Origin: Planococcus maritimus
GTDB taxonomy: Bacteria > Bacillota > Bacilli > Bacillales_A > Planococcaceae
Direction: 5' to 3'
Assembly: GCF_001687625.2 (NCBI RefSeq)
Contig: NZ_CP016538.2
Location: forward strand, 840,001-904,000
Length of the DNA stretch: 64,000 bases
The translations under genes were made by a program, and so were the position numbers. How positions within the stretch are numbered: the stretch's first letter is position 1; the number at the start of each line of letters is the position of its first letter. Shown piece after piece: positions 1-7,936 of this stretch. A model generated the notes under the pieces. The model searched no databases. It was not told where the DNA came from and saw only the letters and a program-made list of their open reading frames with translations.

Positions 1-1488
1 TTCGAGGGGAAATCCTATACGTATCAGGAATTAAACGCGGAAGTGAATCGCTTGGCGAACGCTTTAGTACGTGAAGGGATTGCAAAAGGCGATAAAGTCG
101 CGCTATTCATGAAGAATTCGGATGCTTACGTCATAGCGTTTTTTGCGGCATTGAAGGCAGGGGGCGTCGTCGTCCCAGTCAATTACAGGCTAAATGCTGA
201 GGAAGCGGGCTATCTCTTTGGTCAGTCGGATGCGGCCTATGTGTTTTGCGATCAGGAGTTTGAAAGCTTAGTGGCGGAAGCAAAGAAATCGGAGGAGCTG
301 CTGCACCAAGTGGTCGTCTACCCGAAAGCGCAAGAGCAAGCCCACCTGAGCTGGGACGAAATGCTGGACGATGACCGCACGGAACCCAACGTAGAAATCT
401 TGCCGGAAGACGATGCCGAAATCCTCTATACTTCAGGAACGACCGGCCCGCCGAAAGGAGCACTTTTTGACCACCAGCGAATCGTCAATGTCAGCACCTC
501 TTTCATCCTCGGGACCGGTGTCAATCATGATGACCGCTTGCTTCATGCTGCACCATTTTTCCATCCTTCCCAGCTGAATTTGTTTTTAGTGACCGGCGTC
601 ATACTCGGCGTGCCACAAACCATCTTGCGCGACTTTGCGACCAGGGATGTATTGGAAGCCATTCAACAGGACGGCTGTACGGTGTTTTTCGGATTGCCTG
701 ATATGTACCATGCATTGATGGAGGCACCGGAGAGCACGTACGACCTCGGGACGATTCGTAAATGCATGTACGGGACAGACCCGATGCCAAGCGGCCTGGT
801 GGCACGTGCGATGAAATTCTTCGGTCACGAACAATTTTATAATTTATGCTTTCTCACTGAGGGCGGTCCGGGAGGCGTTTATTTGTTGCCAAGCGAGCAT
901 GCTCATAAAGAAGGCGCCGGCGGTAAGTCAATGTACATGACACATGTCCGAGTGGTCGATGAATCAATGAACGACGTCGCGCCGGGGCGGGTCGGTGAAT
1001 TCATCATGCGCGGCGAGACAATCATGAAATCGTATTACAAGATGCCCGATGAAACCGAAGCCGCCTTCCGAAATGGCTGGTTGTTGACTGGCGATCTTGC
1101 GACAATCGACGAAGACGGCTACATCACGCTCGTCGACCGAAAATCCGACCGCATCATCTCTGCGGGAAACAATATCTATTCAATTGAAATTGAACAATTG
1201 CTAAATCGTCATCCGCAAATTCAGGAAGCGGCGACTGTCGGAATCCCTGAAGAAGAGTGGGGCGAAATCGTCGGTGTTGTCATCGTTCCAAAAGAAGGGG
1301 AGACGATCGATGAAGTGGCGCTTTCGGAATACTTGCTGGAACATTTGCCGCCTCACAAAGCCCCGAAAAAATTCCGTTTCGCGGATGAATTGCCGCGCAA
1401 CGCTTCAGGAAAAATTTTGAAATATCAGTTGCGTGAACGGCATACTAGCGAATACACTTGGTTCCGTCATACATTCATTGAACGTTGA
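1..1488 (+). CDS. Acyl-CoA synthetase, AMP-binding family (5' end outside window)
   Basis: The frame is open from base 1 and already reads F-E-G-K-S-Y-T-Y-Q-E-L-N, the start of a typical AMP-binding domain, so the true start lies upstream and the GTG at 43 is internal. The enzyme class activates a carboxylic acid with ATP to an acyl-adenylate and transfers it to CoA. Visible motifs are the phosphate loop LYTSGTTGPPKG (about residue 141 of the visible part), the hinge region GWLLTGDLATIDEDGY followed by DRKSDRI, and the C-terminal catalytic lysine motif NASGKILKYQLR. Roughly 495 codons are present, so little of a usual 500-550 aa protein is missing. The substrate (fatty acid or other acid) cannot be told from sequence. 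A hairpin follows the stop codon. Confidence 0.9.
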   Translation, partial: FEGKSYTYQELNAEVNRLANALVREGIAKGDKVALFMKNSDAYVIAFFAALKAGGVVVPVNYRLNAEEAGYLFGQSDAAYVFCDQEFESLVAEAKKSEELLHQVVVYPKAQEQAHLSWDEMLDDDRTEPNVEILPEDDAEILYTSGTTGPPKGALFDHQRIVNVSTSFILGTGVNHDDRLLHAAPFFHPSQLNLFLVTGVILGVPQTILRDFATRDVLEAIQQDGCTVFFGLPDMYHALMEAPESTYDLGTIRKCMYGTDPMPSGLVARAMKFFGHEQFYNLCFLTEGGPGGVYLLPSEHAHKEGAGGKSMYMTHVRVVDESMNDVAPGRVGEFIMRGETIMKSYYKMPDETEAAFRNGWLLTGDLATIDEDGYITLVDRKSDRIISAGNNIYSIEIEQLLNRHPQIQEAATVGIPEEEWGEIVGVVIVPKEGETIDEVALSEYLLEHLPPHKAPKKFRFADELPRNASGKILKYQLRERHTSEYTWFRHTFIER

Positions 1489-1490
1489 AA

Positions 1491-1526
1491 AATAGCGCCC
1501 TGATGGTTCGGGGCGCCATTTCTCTG
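1491..1526 (+). terminator. Probable terminator of the acyl-CoA synthetase gene
   Basis: GCGCCC at 1495 pairs with GGGCGC at 1511 across a 10-base loop. The following T-rich tract (CATTTCTCT) is weak, so termination may be partial. Confidence 0.45.
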
Positions 1527-1577
1527 TGGTATGATGGAACAGGATTTGAATCGAACACGGCAGGAGGATTTTTTTAG

Positions 1578-2060
1578 ATGGACAATAACGATGTATTGAT
1601 CCGGTTGCGCTATGCGCTGGACTTGAAAAATAGCGACGTAAAAGAAATTTTCGCACTCGGCGGGGAAAAAGTGGATGCGGTGGATGTCCCGTTGATCTTA
1701 ACGAAAACGCCGGAACCAGAAGATGAAGGGGCAGAAGCCAATATTCCGTTGGCAAACGATCAGTTGGAGCGTTTTTTGAACGGCCTGATTACCTTTAACC
1801 GCGGCCCGAAACCTGGTGACGCCGGACCACCTGACGTAAGTGGCGAACACGTTAACAATTTGGTCTTGAAAAAGCTGCGCATTGCGTTGGAACTGACGAG
1901 CGAAGATTTACTTGACTTGTGGAAGCTGGCTGGGATCAATGTTTCTAAAGGCGAACTTGGCGCTTTTCTCCGGAAAGAAGGCCACAAGAACTACAAAGAG
2001 CTGGGCGATCAACTTATGCGGAATCTTCTTAAAGGCATCACGCTGAATTATCGTCCGTAA
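1578..2060 (+). CDS. DUF1456 family protein (YehS-like)
   Basis: This 160-aa protein contains two related halves, each opening with a similar segment: NNDVLIRLRYALDLKNSDVKEIF near residue 3 and an LVLKKLRIALELTSEDLLDLW segment near residue 95. That duplicated layout is typical of the DUF1456/YehS family, whose biochemical role is not established. It is soluble, with no signal peptide or membrane segment. The ATG is preceded by CAGGAGG at a normal distance. It appears to be a single-gene unit between two hairpins. Confidence 0.85.
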   Translation: MDNNDVLIRLRYALDLKNSDVKEIFALGGEKVDAVDVPLILTKTPEPEDEGAEANIPLANDQLERFLNGLITFNRGPKPGDAGPPDVSGEHVNNLVLKKLRIALELTSEDLLDLWKLAGINVSKGELGAFLRKEGHKNYKELGDQLMRNLLKGITLNYRP

Positions 2061-2062
2061 TG

Positions 2063-2099
2063 AAAAAGCGCGGCATCCGAATTGGATGCCGCGCTTTTC
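2063..2099. terminator. Bidirectional rho-independent terminator
   Basis: A 15-bp stem (AAAAGCGCGGCATCC paired with its complement at 2084-2098) has a 5-base loop, with A and T runs on both sides. It serves the DUF1456 gene on + and the 56-aa gene ending at 2100 on -. Confidence 0.9.
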
Positions 2100-2270
2100 T
2101 TATTCGCCGCCGCTCGTGTAGCGGTTGTCGCCCATGGTGTAATTTGAGCTGTCGCCAGGTTTTGCGTCCGGGTGGGTCGGCTTGTCGTAATAAGCAGACG
2201 TCTTGCGCCGGCGATCGACGATAAAGCCAAGGCCGAAGACGATAGCGATCGGAACCAGGAAATAGAACAT
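2100..2270 (-). CDS. Small single-pass membrane protein, 56 aa
   Basis: The minus-strand frame reads MFYFLVPIAIVFGLGFIVDR and then a polar tail rich in Asp, Lys, Ser and Tyr ending TSGGE. One N-terminal hydrophobic helix (residues 2-18) is followed by a basic RRRK stretch, giving an N-out/C-in membrane topology by the positive-inside rule. An excellent ribosome site (AAAGGAGAG) lies 6-7 bases before the ATG, and a strong shared terminator abuts the stop. I do not recognise the family. The gene is transcribed away from the 217-bp tandem array that begins 40 bp upstream of its start. Confidence 0.75.
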   Translation of the reverse strand: MFYFLVPIAIVFGLGFIVDRRRKTSAYYDKPTHPDAKPGDSSNYTMGDNRYTSGGE

Positions 2271-2310
2271 GCAATCTCTCCTTTGTGCTGAATAGAGGTT
2301 GAAGAAGTTA

Positions 2311-3236
2311 GTGACATGGATTGTTCTTTGGTGAAGTCATCGCCAAATAGTCGCCTCCCGCTTTGGGCTGGCCTCTTGCCAGGAGCCAAGAAGAACACTT
2401 GGCTCCTGGCATCGGCTCGCCCGTGAGCGCGGTTCGGCTTATACATTTCATTGTAGTTTTTGAGCGATGAAGCATGTCGTTTTTTTTTTGATCGACCGCT
2501 TGTGGATGATGCTTGTTGAGGCTGGTGGGGTGACATGGATTGTTTGTTGGTGATGTCATCGCCAAATAGTCGCCTCCCGCTTTGGGCAGGCCTCCCGCCA
2601 TGAGCCAAGAAGAACACTTGTCTCATGGCATCGGCTCGCCCTTGTGCGCGGTTCGGCTTATACATTTCATTGTAGTTTTTGAGCGATGAAGTATTTCTTT
2701 TTCACATTTTCATCCGCTGGTGGTGATGCTTATTTAGGCTTGATAGTGACATGGGTTGTTCGTTGATGATGTCATCGCGAAGCAGCCGCCTCCCGCTTGG
2801 GGCAGGCCTCCCGCCATGAGCTGAGAAGAACGCTCATCTCATGACTTCGGCTCGCCCTTGTGCGCGGTCCGGCTTATACATTTCATTGTAGTTTTTGAGT
2901 GATGAAGCATGTCATTTTTTTTTGGTCATCCGCTGGTGGATGATGCTTATTTAGGCTTGTGAGTGACATGGGTTGTTCTTTTATGATGTCATCAGGAAGC
3001 AGTCGCCTCCCGCTTGGGGCAGGCCTTTCGCCATGAGCCAAGAAGAACACTTGTCTCCTGGCATCGGCTCGCCCTTGTGCGCGGTTCGGCTTATACATTT
3101 CATTGTAGTTTTTGAGTGATGAAGTATTTCTTTTTCACATTTTCATCCGCTGGTGGTGATGCTTATTTAGGCTTGATAGTGACATGGGTTGTTTATTGGT
3201 GATGTCATCGCGAAGCAGTCGCCTCCCGCTTGGGCA
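2311..3236. repeat. Tandem array of four ~217-bp repeats plus a partial fifth
   Basis: Units begin with GTGACATGG at 2311, 2530, 2746, 2963 and 3179, giving lengths of 219, 216, 217 and 216 bp, and a broken fifth unit stops near 3236. The units alternate in type. The tails of units 1 and 3 carry a long T run after GAAGCATGTC, whereas units 2 and 4 share an identical tail beginning GAAGTATTTCTTTTTCAC. The array is therefore best read as two copies of a ~434-bp dimer. Each unit has a hairpin with a loop AAGAAC(A/G). Minus-strand frames of 71-205 codons run through it and encode a repeated peptide, but they lack ribosome sites and I do not call them genes. Bases 3237-3291 hold nothing I recognise. 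Confidence 0.9.
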
Positions 3237-3291
3237 TGACTTTAGCTATATGACCAGGATTTGATTTTATTTATACATTCCAATCCATAAG

Positions 3292-3325
3292 AAAAAAAGC
3301 GCACCACAAAGGGAGCGCTTTTTTT
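3292..3325 (-). terminator. Terminator of the aldolase gene
   Basis: AAAAAAGCGC at 3293 pairs with GCGCTTTTTT at 3315. Read on the minus strand it sits just after the aldolase stop codon. Confidence 0.8.
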
Positions 3326-3328
3326 ATA

Positions 3329-4216
3329 TCAGGTGATGGATGCTTCGTAGATTCCTTTAATCGACTGGTCGAGTGTCGCATTAAAGTCTTCATCCGCTTG
3401 GTCGGCGCTTAAGCCTTCGGACAAGGCGCGTGAGAAGCTGGCGATCAAGCCGTTGTTTTCAGCAAGCTTTTCGTTCGCTTCTTCTCGCGGATAGCCGCCG
3501 GACAACGCCACAACGCGCACGACGCGCGGGTGATCGATAAGTTCTTTGTAGAAATTCGCGAGTGTCGGAATCGTCAATTTCAGCATGACGTACTCGTCGT
3601 CGCTGAGTTTATCAAGATGGCTCAAGATTTCGTCGTTTAACATCGCCTCGATTTGTTCTTTGTTGGCGCTGTTGATGTCGACTTCCGGCTCAATGATCGG
3701 CACGAGTCCTGCGGCGATAACTTCTTTCGCCACTTCAAATTGCTGGTCGACTACTTGCTTGATGCCGTCTTCGTTTGGCTCTTTGATGACTGAGCGCATT
3801 TTCGTGCCGAAGACATTGCGTTCAACCGCACGCGTCAACAACTCGTTTAAATTCGGATTCGGCTTCATCAATTGCACGCCGTTTTGTTCATCAGCGAGTC
3901 CTTTATCGATCTTCAGGAATGGCACGACGCCTTTTGCTTCCCAGAGATAATCGCTCGTGTATTTGCCATAGACATCGCGGTCCATCGTTTGTTCGAACAG
4001 GATGGCCCCGAGTATGTGATCTGACGTAAAGCCGGGTGCTGTCATAACACGTGTTCTCATTTCGTGAATCAAGTCGTACATTTCGTCTTCATTGGAGTAA
4101 GCATCTTCGTTCACACCATACAGTTTTAACGCTTTTGGCGTACTGCCACCGCTTTGGTCGAGCGCTGCAATAAAGCCTTTGCCGTTCTTCATTACTTCAA
4201 ATTGTTTTGTGTTCAT
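3329..4216 (-). CDS. fda: Class I fructose-bisphosphate aldolase
   Basis: This 295-aa cytoplasmic enzyme reversibly cleaves fructose 1,6-bisphosphate into dihydroxyacetone phosphate and glyceraldehyde 3-phosphate. It matches the bacterial class I type found in staphylococci. It opens with the hallmark [14 protein letters not shown] (about residues 18-31) and has the Schiff-base lysine segment VMLKLTIPT near residue 210. A VEPEVD-like IIEPEVDI strand is present near 172. Length is normal for the family. The start ATG is preceded by a GAGGAGCTGAGACG ribosome region. The gene has its own terminator and is not in an obvious operon. A class II enzyme may exist elsewhere in the genome. Confidence 0.93.
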   Translation of the reverse strand: MNTKQFEVMKNGKGFIAALDQSGGSTPKALKLYGVNEDAYSNEDEMYDLIHEMRTRVMTAPGFTSDHILGAILFEQTMDRDVYGKYTSDYLWEAKGVVPFLKIDKGLADEQNGVQLMKPNPNLNELLTRAVERNVFGTKMRSVIKEPNEDGIKQVVDQQFEVAKEVIAAGLVPIIEPEVDINSANKEQIEAMLNDEILSHLDKLSDDEYVMLKLTIPTLANFYKELIDHPRVVRVVALSGGYPREEANEKLAENNGLIASFSRALSEGLSADQADEDFNATLDQSIKGIYEASIT

Positions 4217-4323
4217 CGTCTCAGCTCCTCAATTAAGAAATTTTGTCTGCATTACTGCTGTTCCCTGCTTAGTGTATCAATAATCGGATTTTTCATCAAA
4301 AATGAAAAAAGGTGTAGTGAATG

Positions 4324-5247
4324 TCAGTTTTCCGGTGATGAATGTTCACGCTCAGCCGATACAAAATCGAATGTGACACCCGTCAATTGCTCGGCGACGT
4401 CCCATAATTTTTGAGCGAGTGCTTCATCGACGGCTGTCGGATGGGGCGTATCGAGAGCCGGATAGCCTTTTCTGCGCCCTTTTCCTGCCGGGCCGATGTA
4501 TTCGCCACCTTTGAGATCCGGTTCGGTGGCGGCATGGAGGGTGGCGAGCGCTCCCATATCGGGTGGCTGCAAAAAGCGGTTGGCGAAATCGCGCACTAGC
4601 ACGGGTGCGTCGTATTTGCCGATCTTGAAAATATTGGTGGCTGAAACTCCGGGATGGCAAGCGACGCTGATGGTCTGTAGGTTGTGCTTTTTCAGCCTGC
4701 GGTCGAGTTCTATGGCAAATAGCATATTGGCGAGTTTGCTTTGATTGTAGAATTTTTTTGCCCTGTAGCCTTTTGATCCGTCGAGATTATCGAAGTCGAT
4801 TGTGCCACGGTTATGCGCCAGACTGCCGAGTGTGATGACGCGCGAAGCTGGCGTTTTGGCGAGCAAGGGCAGAAGATGTGCAGTCAACGCGAAATGGCCA
4901 AGGTAGTTGCTGCCAAACTGCAGTTCAAAGCCGTCTTTCGTTTTGCCGTATGGCGGCATCATGATTCCTGCATTATTGACCAATAGATCGAGTGAATGAA
5001 AGTGTTTTTTGTAGCTGTCCGCAAAGTGGCGGACGCTTGAAAGGTCAGCCAAGTCGAGCTTTAATACCGCAACCGTCGCTTCCGGATGGAAATCGAGAAT
5101 TTCCCGTTTGGCGTTTTCGCCTTTAACCAGGTCACGGACAGCCAGTAGAATCGAGAAGCCTCGTCCGGCAAGCATATTGGCAGCTTCCCATCCGATGCCG
5201 CTATTGCCGCCAGTGATGATGGCGATTTTGTGATGGACATCTTTCAA
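4324..5247 (-). CDS. Short-chain dehydrogenase, retinol-dehydrogenase-like
   Basis: This 307-aa NAD(P)-dependent oxidoreductase has the Rossmann motif TGGNSGIG (residues 12-19), NNAG near residue 91, and the catalytic YNQSK motif near residue 167. The longer C-terminal part resembles the retinol dehydrogenase/WWOX-like branch of the SDR family rather than the classic 250-aa enzymes. The substrate is unknown. The start is TTG, chosen because GAGGAGATGATGTC places a ribosome site 8 bases upstream and nearby ATGs run quickly into stops. The gene is monocistronic, convergent to nothing, and divergent from ilvA. Confidence 0.85.
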   Translation of the reverse strand: MKDVHHKIAIITGGNSGIGWEAANMLAGRGFSILLAVRDLVKGENAKREILDFHPEATVAVLKLDLADLSSVRHFADSYKKHFHSLDLLVNNAGIMMPPYGKTKDGFELQFGSNYLGHFALTAHLLPLLAKTPASRVITLGSLAHNRGTIDFDNLDGSKGYRAKKFYNQSKLANMLFAIELDRRLKKHNLQTISVACHPGVSATNIFKIGKYDAPVLVRDFANRFLQPPDMGALATLHAATEPDLKGGEYIGPAGKGRRKGYPALDTPHPTAVDEALAQKLWDVAEQLTGVTFDFVSAEREHSSPEN

Positions 5248-5449
5248 GACATCATCTCCTCTTTTTTTTGAGACATTGCACGAAGCCTCGTTTCTTCCTA
5301 GTTTACCTCATTTTAAATATGAAACCGCATACATTTACGAAAAAATGAAAATCTGATGAAAAGCTCACATAATTGTCTAAATTTTTACACAACAAAGAGC
5401 GCCGATGTGTTAGAGTAGTTCAATAATCAAAATGAAGAGGGTGAATCAG

Positions 5450-6736
5450 ATGGCAAAAAACATCACAGAGCTGGAAAGGGAAGCTGTCGCGGACGAGGTG
5501 ACCGTGGCCGATATTATGGTCGCTAATCAGGCGCTGAAGGATGTCATCATCCGAACGCCCTTACAGCGCAATGAGATTCTCTCGGCACGTTACGGCTGCA
5601 ATGTCTTTTTAAAACGGGAAGACCAGCAAGTGGTCCGTTCCTTTAAACTGCGTGGCGCTTATAATTTCATTCGCAGTATGACCGAAGCTGAACGGGCAAA
5701 AGGCGTCGTTTGCGCAAGTGCCGGAAATCATGCGCAAGGCGTGGCTTATTCTTGCCAGGCACTTGGCATTGAAGGCAAGATTTTCATGCCGCTTACGACA
5801 CCGAGTCAAAAAGTGTCACAAGTAAAGCGCTTTGGCGGTGCCTATGTAGAGGTCATCTTGATCGGCGACAGCTTTGATGATGCTTTCGCAGCAGCGATGG
5901 AAGTTTGTTCGGCAGAAGGCAAGACTTTCGTACACCCGTTCAATACCGAAGCGGTCATCGCAGGACAAGGAACGGTTGCGGTCGAAGTGCTCAATGATAT
6001 GCAAGAACCAGTCGATTATATGTTTTGCGCAATCGGCGGAGGCGGATTGGCGTCTGGTGTCGGCACGTATTTAAAAGGCATCTCTCCATCAACGAAACTG
6101 ATCGGTGTCGAACCACAAGGCGCAGCGAGCATGAAAGCTTCCCTCAAAGAAGGCCAAGTGACGCGACTTGAGACAATCGATACCTTTGTCGACGGAGCGG
6201 CAGTGAAGCAGGTAGGTGATTTGTCGATGGCGATCTGCCAAAAAGTACTGGATGATATCGTTCCGGTTCCAGAAGGCAAGGTATGCACGACAATTCTCGA
6301 GCTGTATAACGAAAATGCGATTGTCGCAGAACCGGCCGGCGCTTTGTCTGTGGCAGCACTCGATTTTTACCGAGAAGAAATTCGTGGTAAGAATGTCGTT
6401 TGCGTCGTCAGCGGCGGCAATAACGATATTGAGCGCATGCAGGAGATCAAGGAAAAGTCCTTGATTTACGAAGGCCTGAAACATTATTTCATCGTCACAT
6501 TCCCGCAACGTGCGGGAGCTCTTCGGAAGTTTATGGGCGATGTGCTCGGTGAACAAGACGATATCACCCATTTTGAATACACCAAACGAAATAACCGGGA
6601 ACAGGGACCTGTCCTTGTGGGGATTGAATTGAAAGACCCGGCGGATTATGGTCCACTCGTTGAACGCATGGCACAAAACGGCTTTCCGTATAAAGACATC
6701 AATAACGATTCGTTGCTGTTCAATTTATTGATTTGA
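5450..6736 (+). CDS. ilvA: Threonine ammonia-lyase (threonine dehydratase)
   Basis: This 428-aa PLP enzyme converts L-threonine to 2-oxobutanoate and ammonia, the first step to isoleucine. The PLP lysine lies in SFKLRGAYNF (about residue 60) and the phosphate-binding glycine loop is GGGGLASG near residue 190. A single C-terminal ACT-like regulatory domain (from about residue 330, HYFIVTFPQRAGALRKF) suggests the allosteric biosynthetic type, as in B. subtilis IlvA. I use the ATG at 5450 because GAGGGTG lies 6 bases before it, whereas the in-frame ATG at 5432 has no ribosome site. It stands alone, with no other ilv or leu gene nearby. Confidence 0.93.
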   Translation: MAKNITELEREAVADEVTVADIMVANQALKDVIIRTPLQRNEILSARYGCNVFLKREDQQVVRSFKLRGAYNFIRSMTEAERAKGVVCASAGNHAQGVAYSCQALGIEGKIFMPLTTPSQKVSQVKRFGGAYVEVILIGDSFDDAFAAAMEVCSAEGKTFVHPFNTEAVIAGQGTVAVEVLNDMQEPVDYMFCAIGGGGLASGVGTYLKGISPSTKLIGVEPQGAASMKASLKEGQVTRLETIDTFVDGAAVKQVGDLSMAICQKVLDDIVPVPEGKVCTTILELYNENAIVAEPAGALSVAALDFYREEIRGKNVVCVVSGGNNDIERMQEIKEKSLIYEGLKHYFIVTFPQRAGALRKFMGDVLGEQDDITHFEYTKRNNREQGPVLVGIELKDPADYGPLVERMAQNGFPYKDINNDSLLFNLLI

Positions 6737-6747
6737 TTGAAGGACTG

Positions 6748-6793
6748 ACTGTACTGTCTGCTGTGTTATTGAGTGGACAGTGCAGTTTTTTTA
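6748..6793 (+). terminator. Terminator of ilvA
   Basis: ACTGTACTGTC pairs with GACAGTGCAGT (one G-T pair) and is followed by seven T residues. Confidence 0.8.
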
Positions 6794-6959
6794 TTTTCCG
6801 ATAAACTCGAACTTTTTTGATCGGCCAATGCTAAAAAGGAGTATTTTTTATCAAATATAAACAATAAAATGATGATAAAATATTATTTTAAATATTCAGT
6901 AATTTAGGGTTTACAAGAAATGTGAAATATTGTAGTCTAATACTATCAAATCACCTTAT

Positions 6960-7164
6960 ACAAAAGAGTGGTTTTAGTTGGCAATTATGGATAACAGCTT
7001 CAAGTAAATTGAACGGCTGTTTCCGGATAGGGCAGAGAGCAGGCATTGCCGTTTCTGTTCAACGGCAAACTTTAAACTTTGGTTGAATGTGTCAGACAAT
7101 AGTGCTGTACACAGCGCCGGAAATATTCTCCTCTCGATAGAGGAGTCTGTTCCGGTGCTTTTTT
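6960..7164 (+). promoter_or_regulatory. Structured leader with intrinsic terminator, possible attenuator or small RNA
   Basis: This non-coding stretch ends in a strong terminator only 25 bases before the start of the next gene. AGCGCCGGAA (7113) pairs with TTCCGGTGCT (7150), encloses a perfect 7-bp inner hairpin (7128-7145), and is followed by six T. Upstream there is a perfect 8-bp hairpin TTGCCGTT/AACGGCAA (7046-7068). TTTCCGG at 7020-7026 is complementary to CCGGAAA at 7117-7123 in the terminator's left arm and could form an alternative antiterminator. A weak promoter, TTTACA-N17-TAGTCT, lies near 6912-6940. It matches no riboswitch class I can recall. A plain small RNA is the other reading. 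Confidence 0.5.
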
Positions 7165-7189
7165 ATTACGGAAAAGAGGAGAGCACGTG

Positions 7190-7534
7190 ATGCAAGAAAG
7201 GAGAGAGTTTGTCCAATCGGTTGAAGGTATTTGGCGAGCACCAGTATCCACAGGGAAAAACAGCAGCGGAGCGACATGGGGAACCATTCGATTTTTAGGC
7301 TATGACAGTGGCGGCCGAGCAATCAATCAAGTGGATATATGGCTTAGGGAAGATGAACTGCCTGTGTTTGTTCGGGCGCTTGTCGCCTACCCATTACCCT
7401 TGCCGACGGATTACTTGCAGACAGCTGAACTTTGTGAAGACGGTTTTTCTGTGCGGATCCGTTCCCATGAGTCACCGAAGACATTTGTTTCAAGACTGAG
7501 TTCGGCGTTGGGATGCCTGGGACAGTCAGCATGA
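7190..7534 (+). CDS. Hypothetical protein, 114 aa
   Basis: I do not recognise the family. The protein is soluble and mixed alpha/beta, with no signal peptide. A segment GATWGTIRFLGYDSGGRAINQVDIWL near residues 27-52 looks like paired beta strands, and hydrophobic strands recur later. I take the ATG at 7190 rather than the overlapping GTG at 7187 because AGAGGAGAG lies about 7 bases before it. It is the first of three small genes (7190-8170) lying behind the structured leader and before one shared terminator, so they probably form one transcript. Confidence 0.65.
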   Translation: MQERREFVQSVEGIWRAPVSTGKNSSGATWGTIRFLGYDSGGRAINQVDIWLREDELPVFVRALVAYPLPLPTDYLQTAELCEDGFSVRIRSHESPKTFVSRLSSALGCLGQSA

Positions 7535-7565
7535 AGAGCCAAACTAAAGGAAGGCGGTAGTTTCA

Positions 7566-7778
7566 ATGGATAATCGGAGTGACTTGATTAAATTAGGCGA
7601 TGAAGATATCTATCTGATCTTATATTTGTGGAAAGTAAAAGGCTGGCAAACGAAAGAGTTGGCCCAGCATTTTCATATCAGCGCCGAGTCTTTAGAGGAT
7701 TTGCTGTCTGGCCATGCGAGAAGGGATTGCTACAAAGGGTTCAACCAGATTGAAAAATACTTGGTGGAAACTTACTGA
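7566..7778 (+). CDS. Small helix-turn-helix-like protein, 70 aa (paralogue of the next gene)
   Basis: The sequence is largely helical and carries an HTH-like stretch, TKELAQHFHISAESLEDLLS (about residues 29-48), close to the AxxxxVSxxTIxxxL pattern of small DNA-binding proteins. It aligns along most of its length with the following 77-aa protein, sharing L-x-x-L-x-D-E-x-I-Y-x-I-L-Y near the start and G-H-x-R-x-x-C-x-x-x-F-x-x-(I/V)-E near the end. An AGGAAGGCGG ribosome region precedes the ATG. The function is unknown. DNA binding is an inference from the HTH-like pattern only. Confidence 0.65.
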   Translation: MDNRSDLIKLGDEDIYLILYLWKVKGWQTKELAQHFHISAESLEDLLSGHARRDCYKGFNQIEKYLVETY

Positions 7779-7936
7779 GAGCTAAACTTTTATTGGGGAG
7801 TGTTCACTACGGAAGGCCAAAGCGAGATAGAAAATGAGTGCTGCGTTTGCAGTTGGTTATAGACGGTTCATTAAAGGGTATTAGCCATTTAAAGACAATC
7901 GAAGCCGCCAGCGGCCTAATGGGGAGGTCAAACAAA

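Noticed and set aside
2048-3098. Minus-strand frames of 71-205 codons through the tandem array, encoding a repeated peptide beginning MYKPNRA
   Set aside because: The similarity between frames follows from the DNA repeats, no ribosome site precedes any ATG, and the frames are broken differently in each unit.
2311-3236. CRISPR array
   Set aside because: The period is ~217 bp with the whole unit conserved; there are no short repeats separated by unique spacers and no cas genes.
7838-7936. Extended N-terminus for the 77-aa HTH-like protein
   Set aside because: The extra 33 codons have no ribosome site and the paralogue has nothing corresponding; GGGGAGG before 7937 decides the start.
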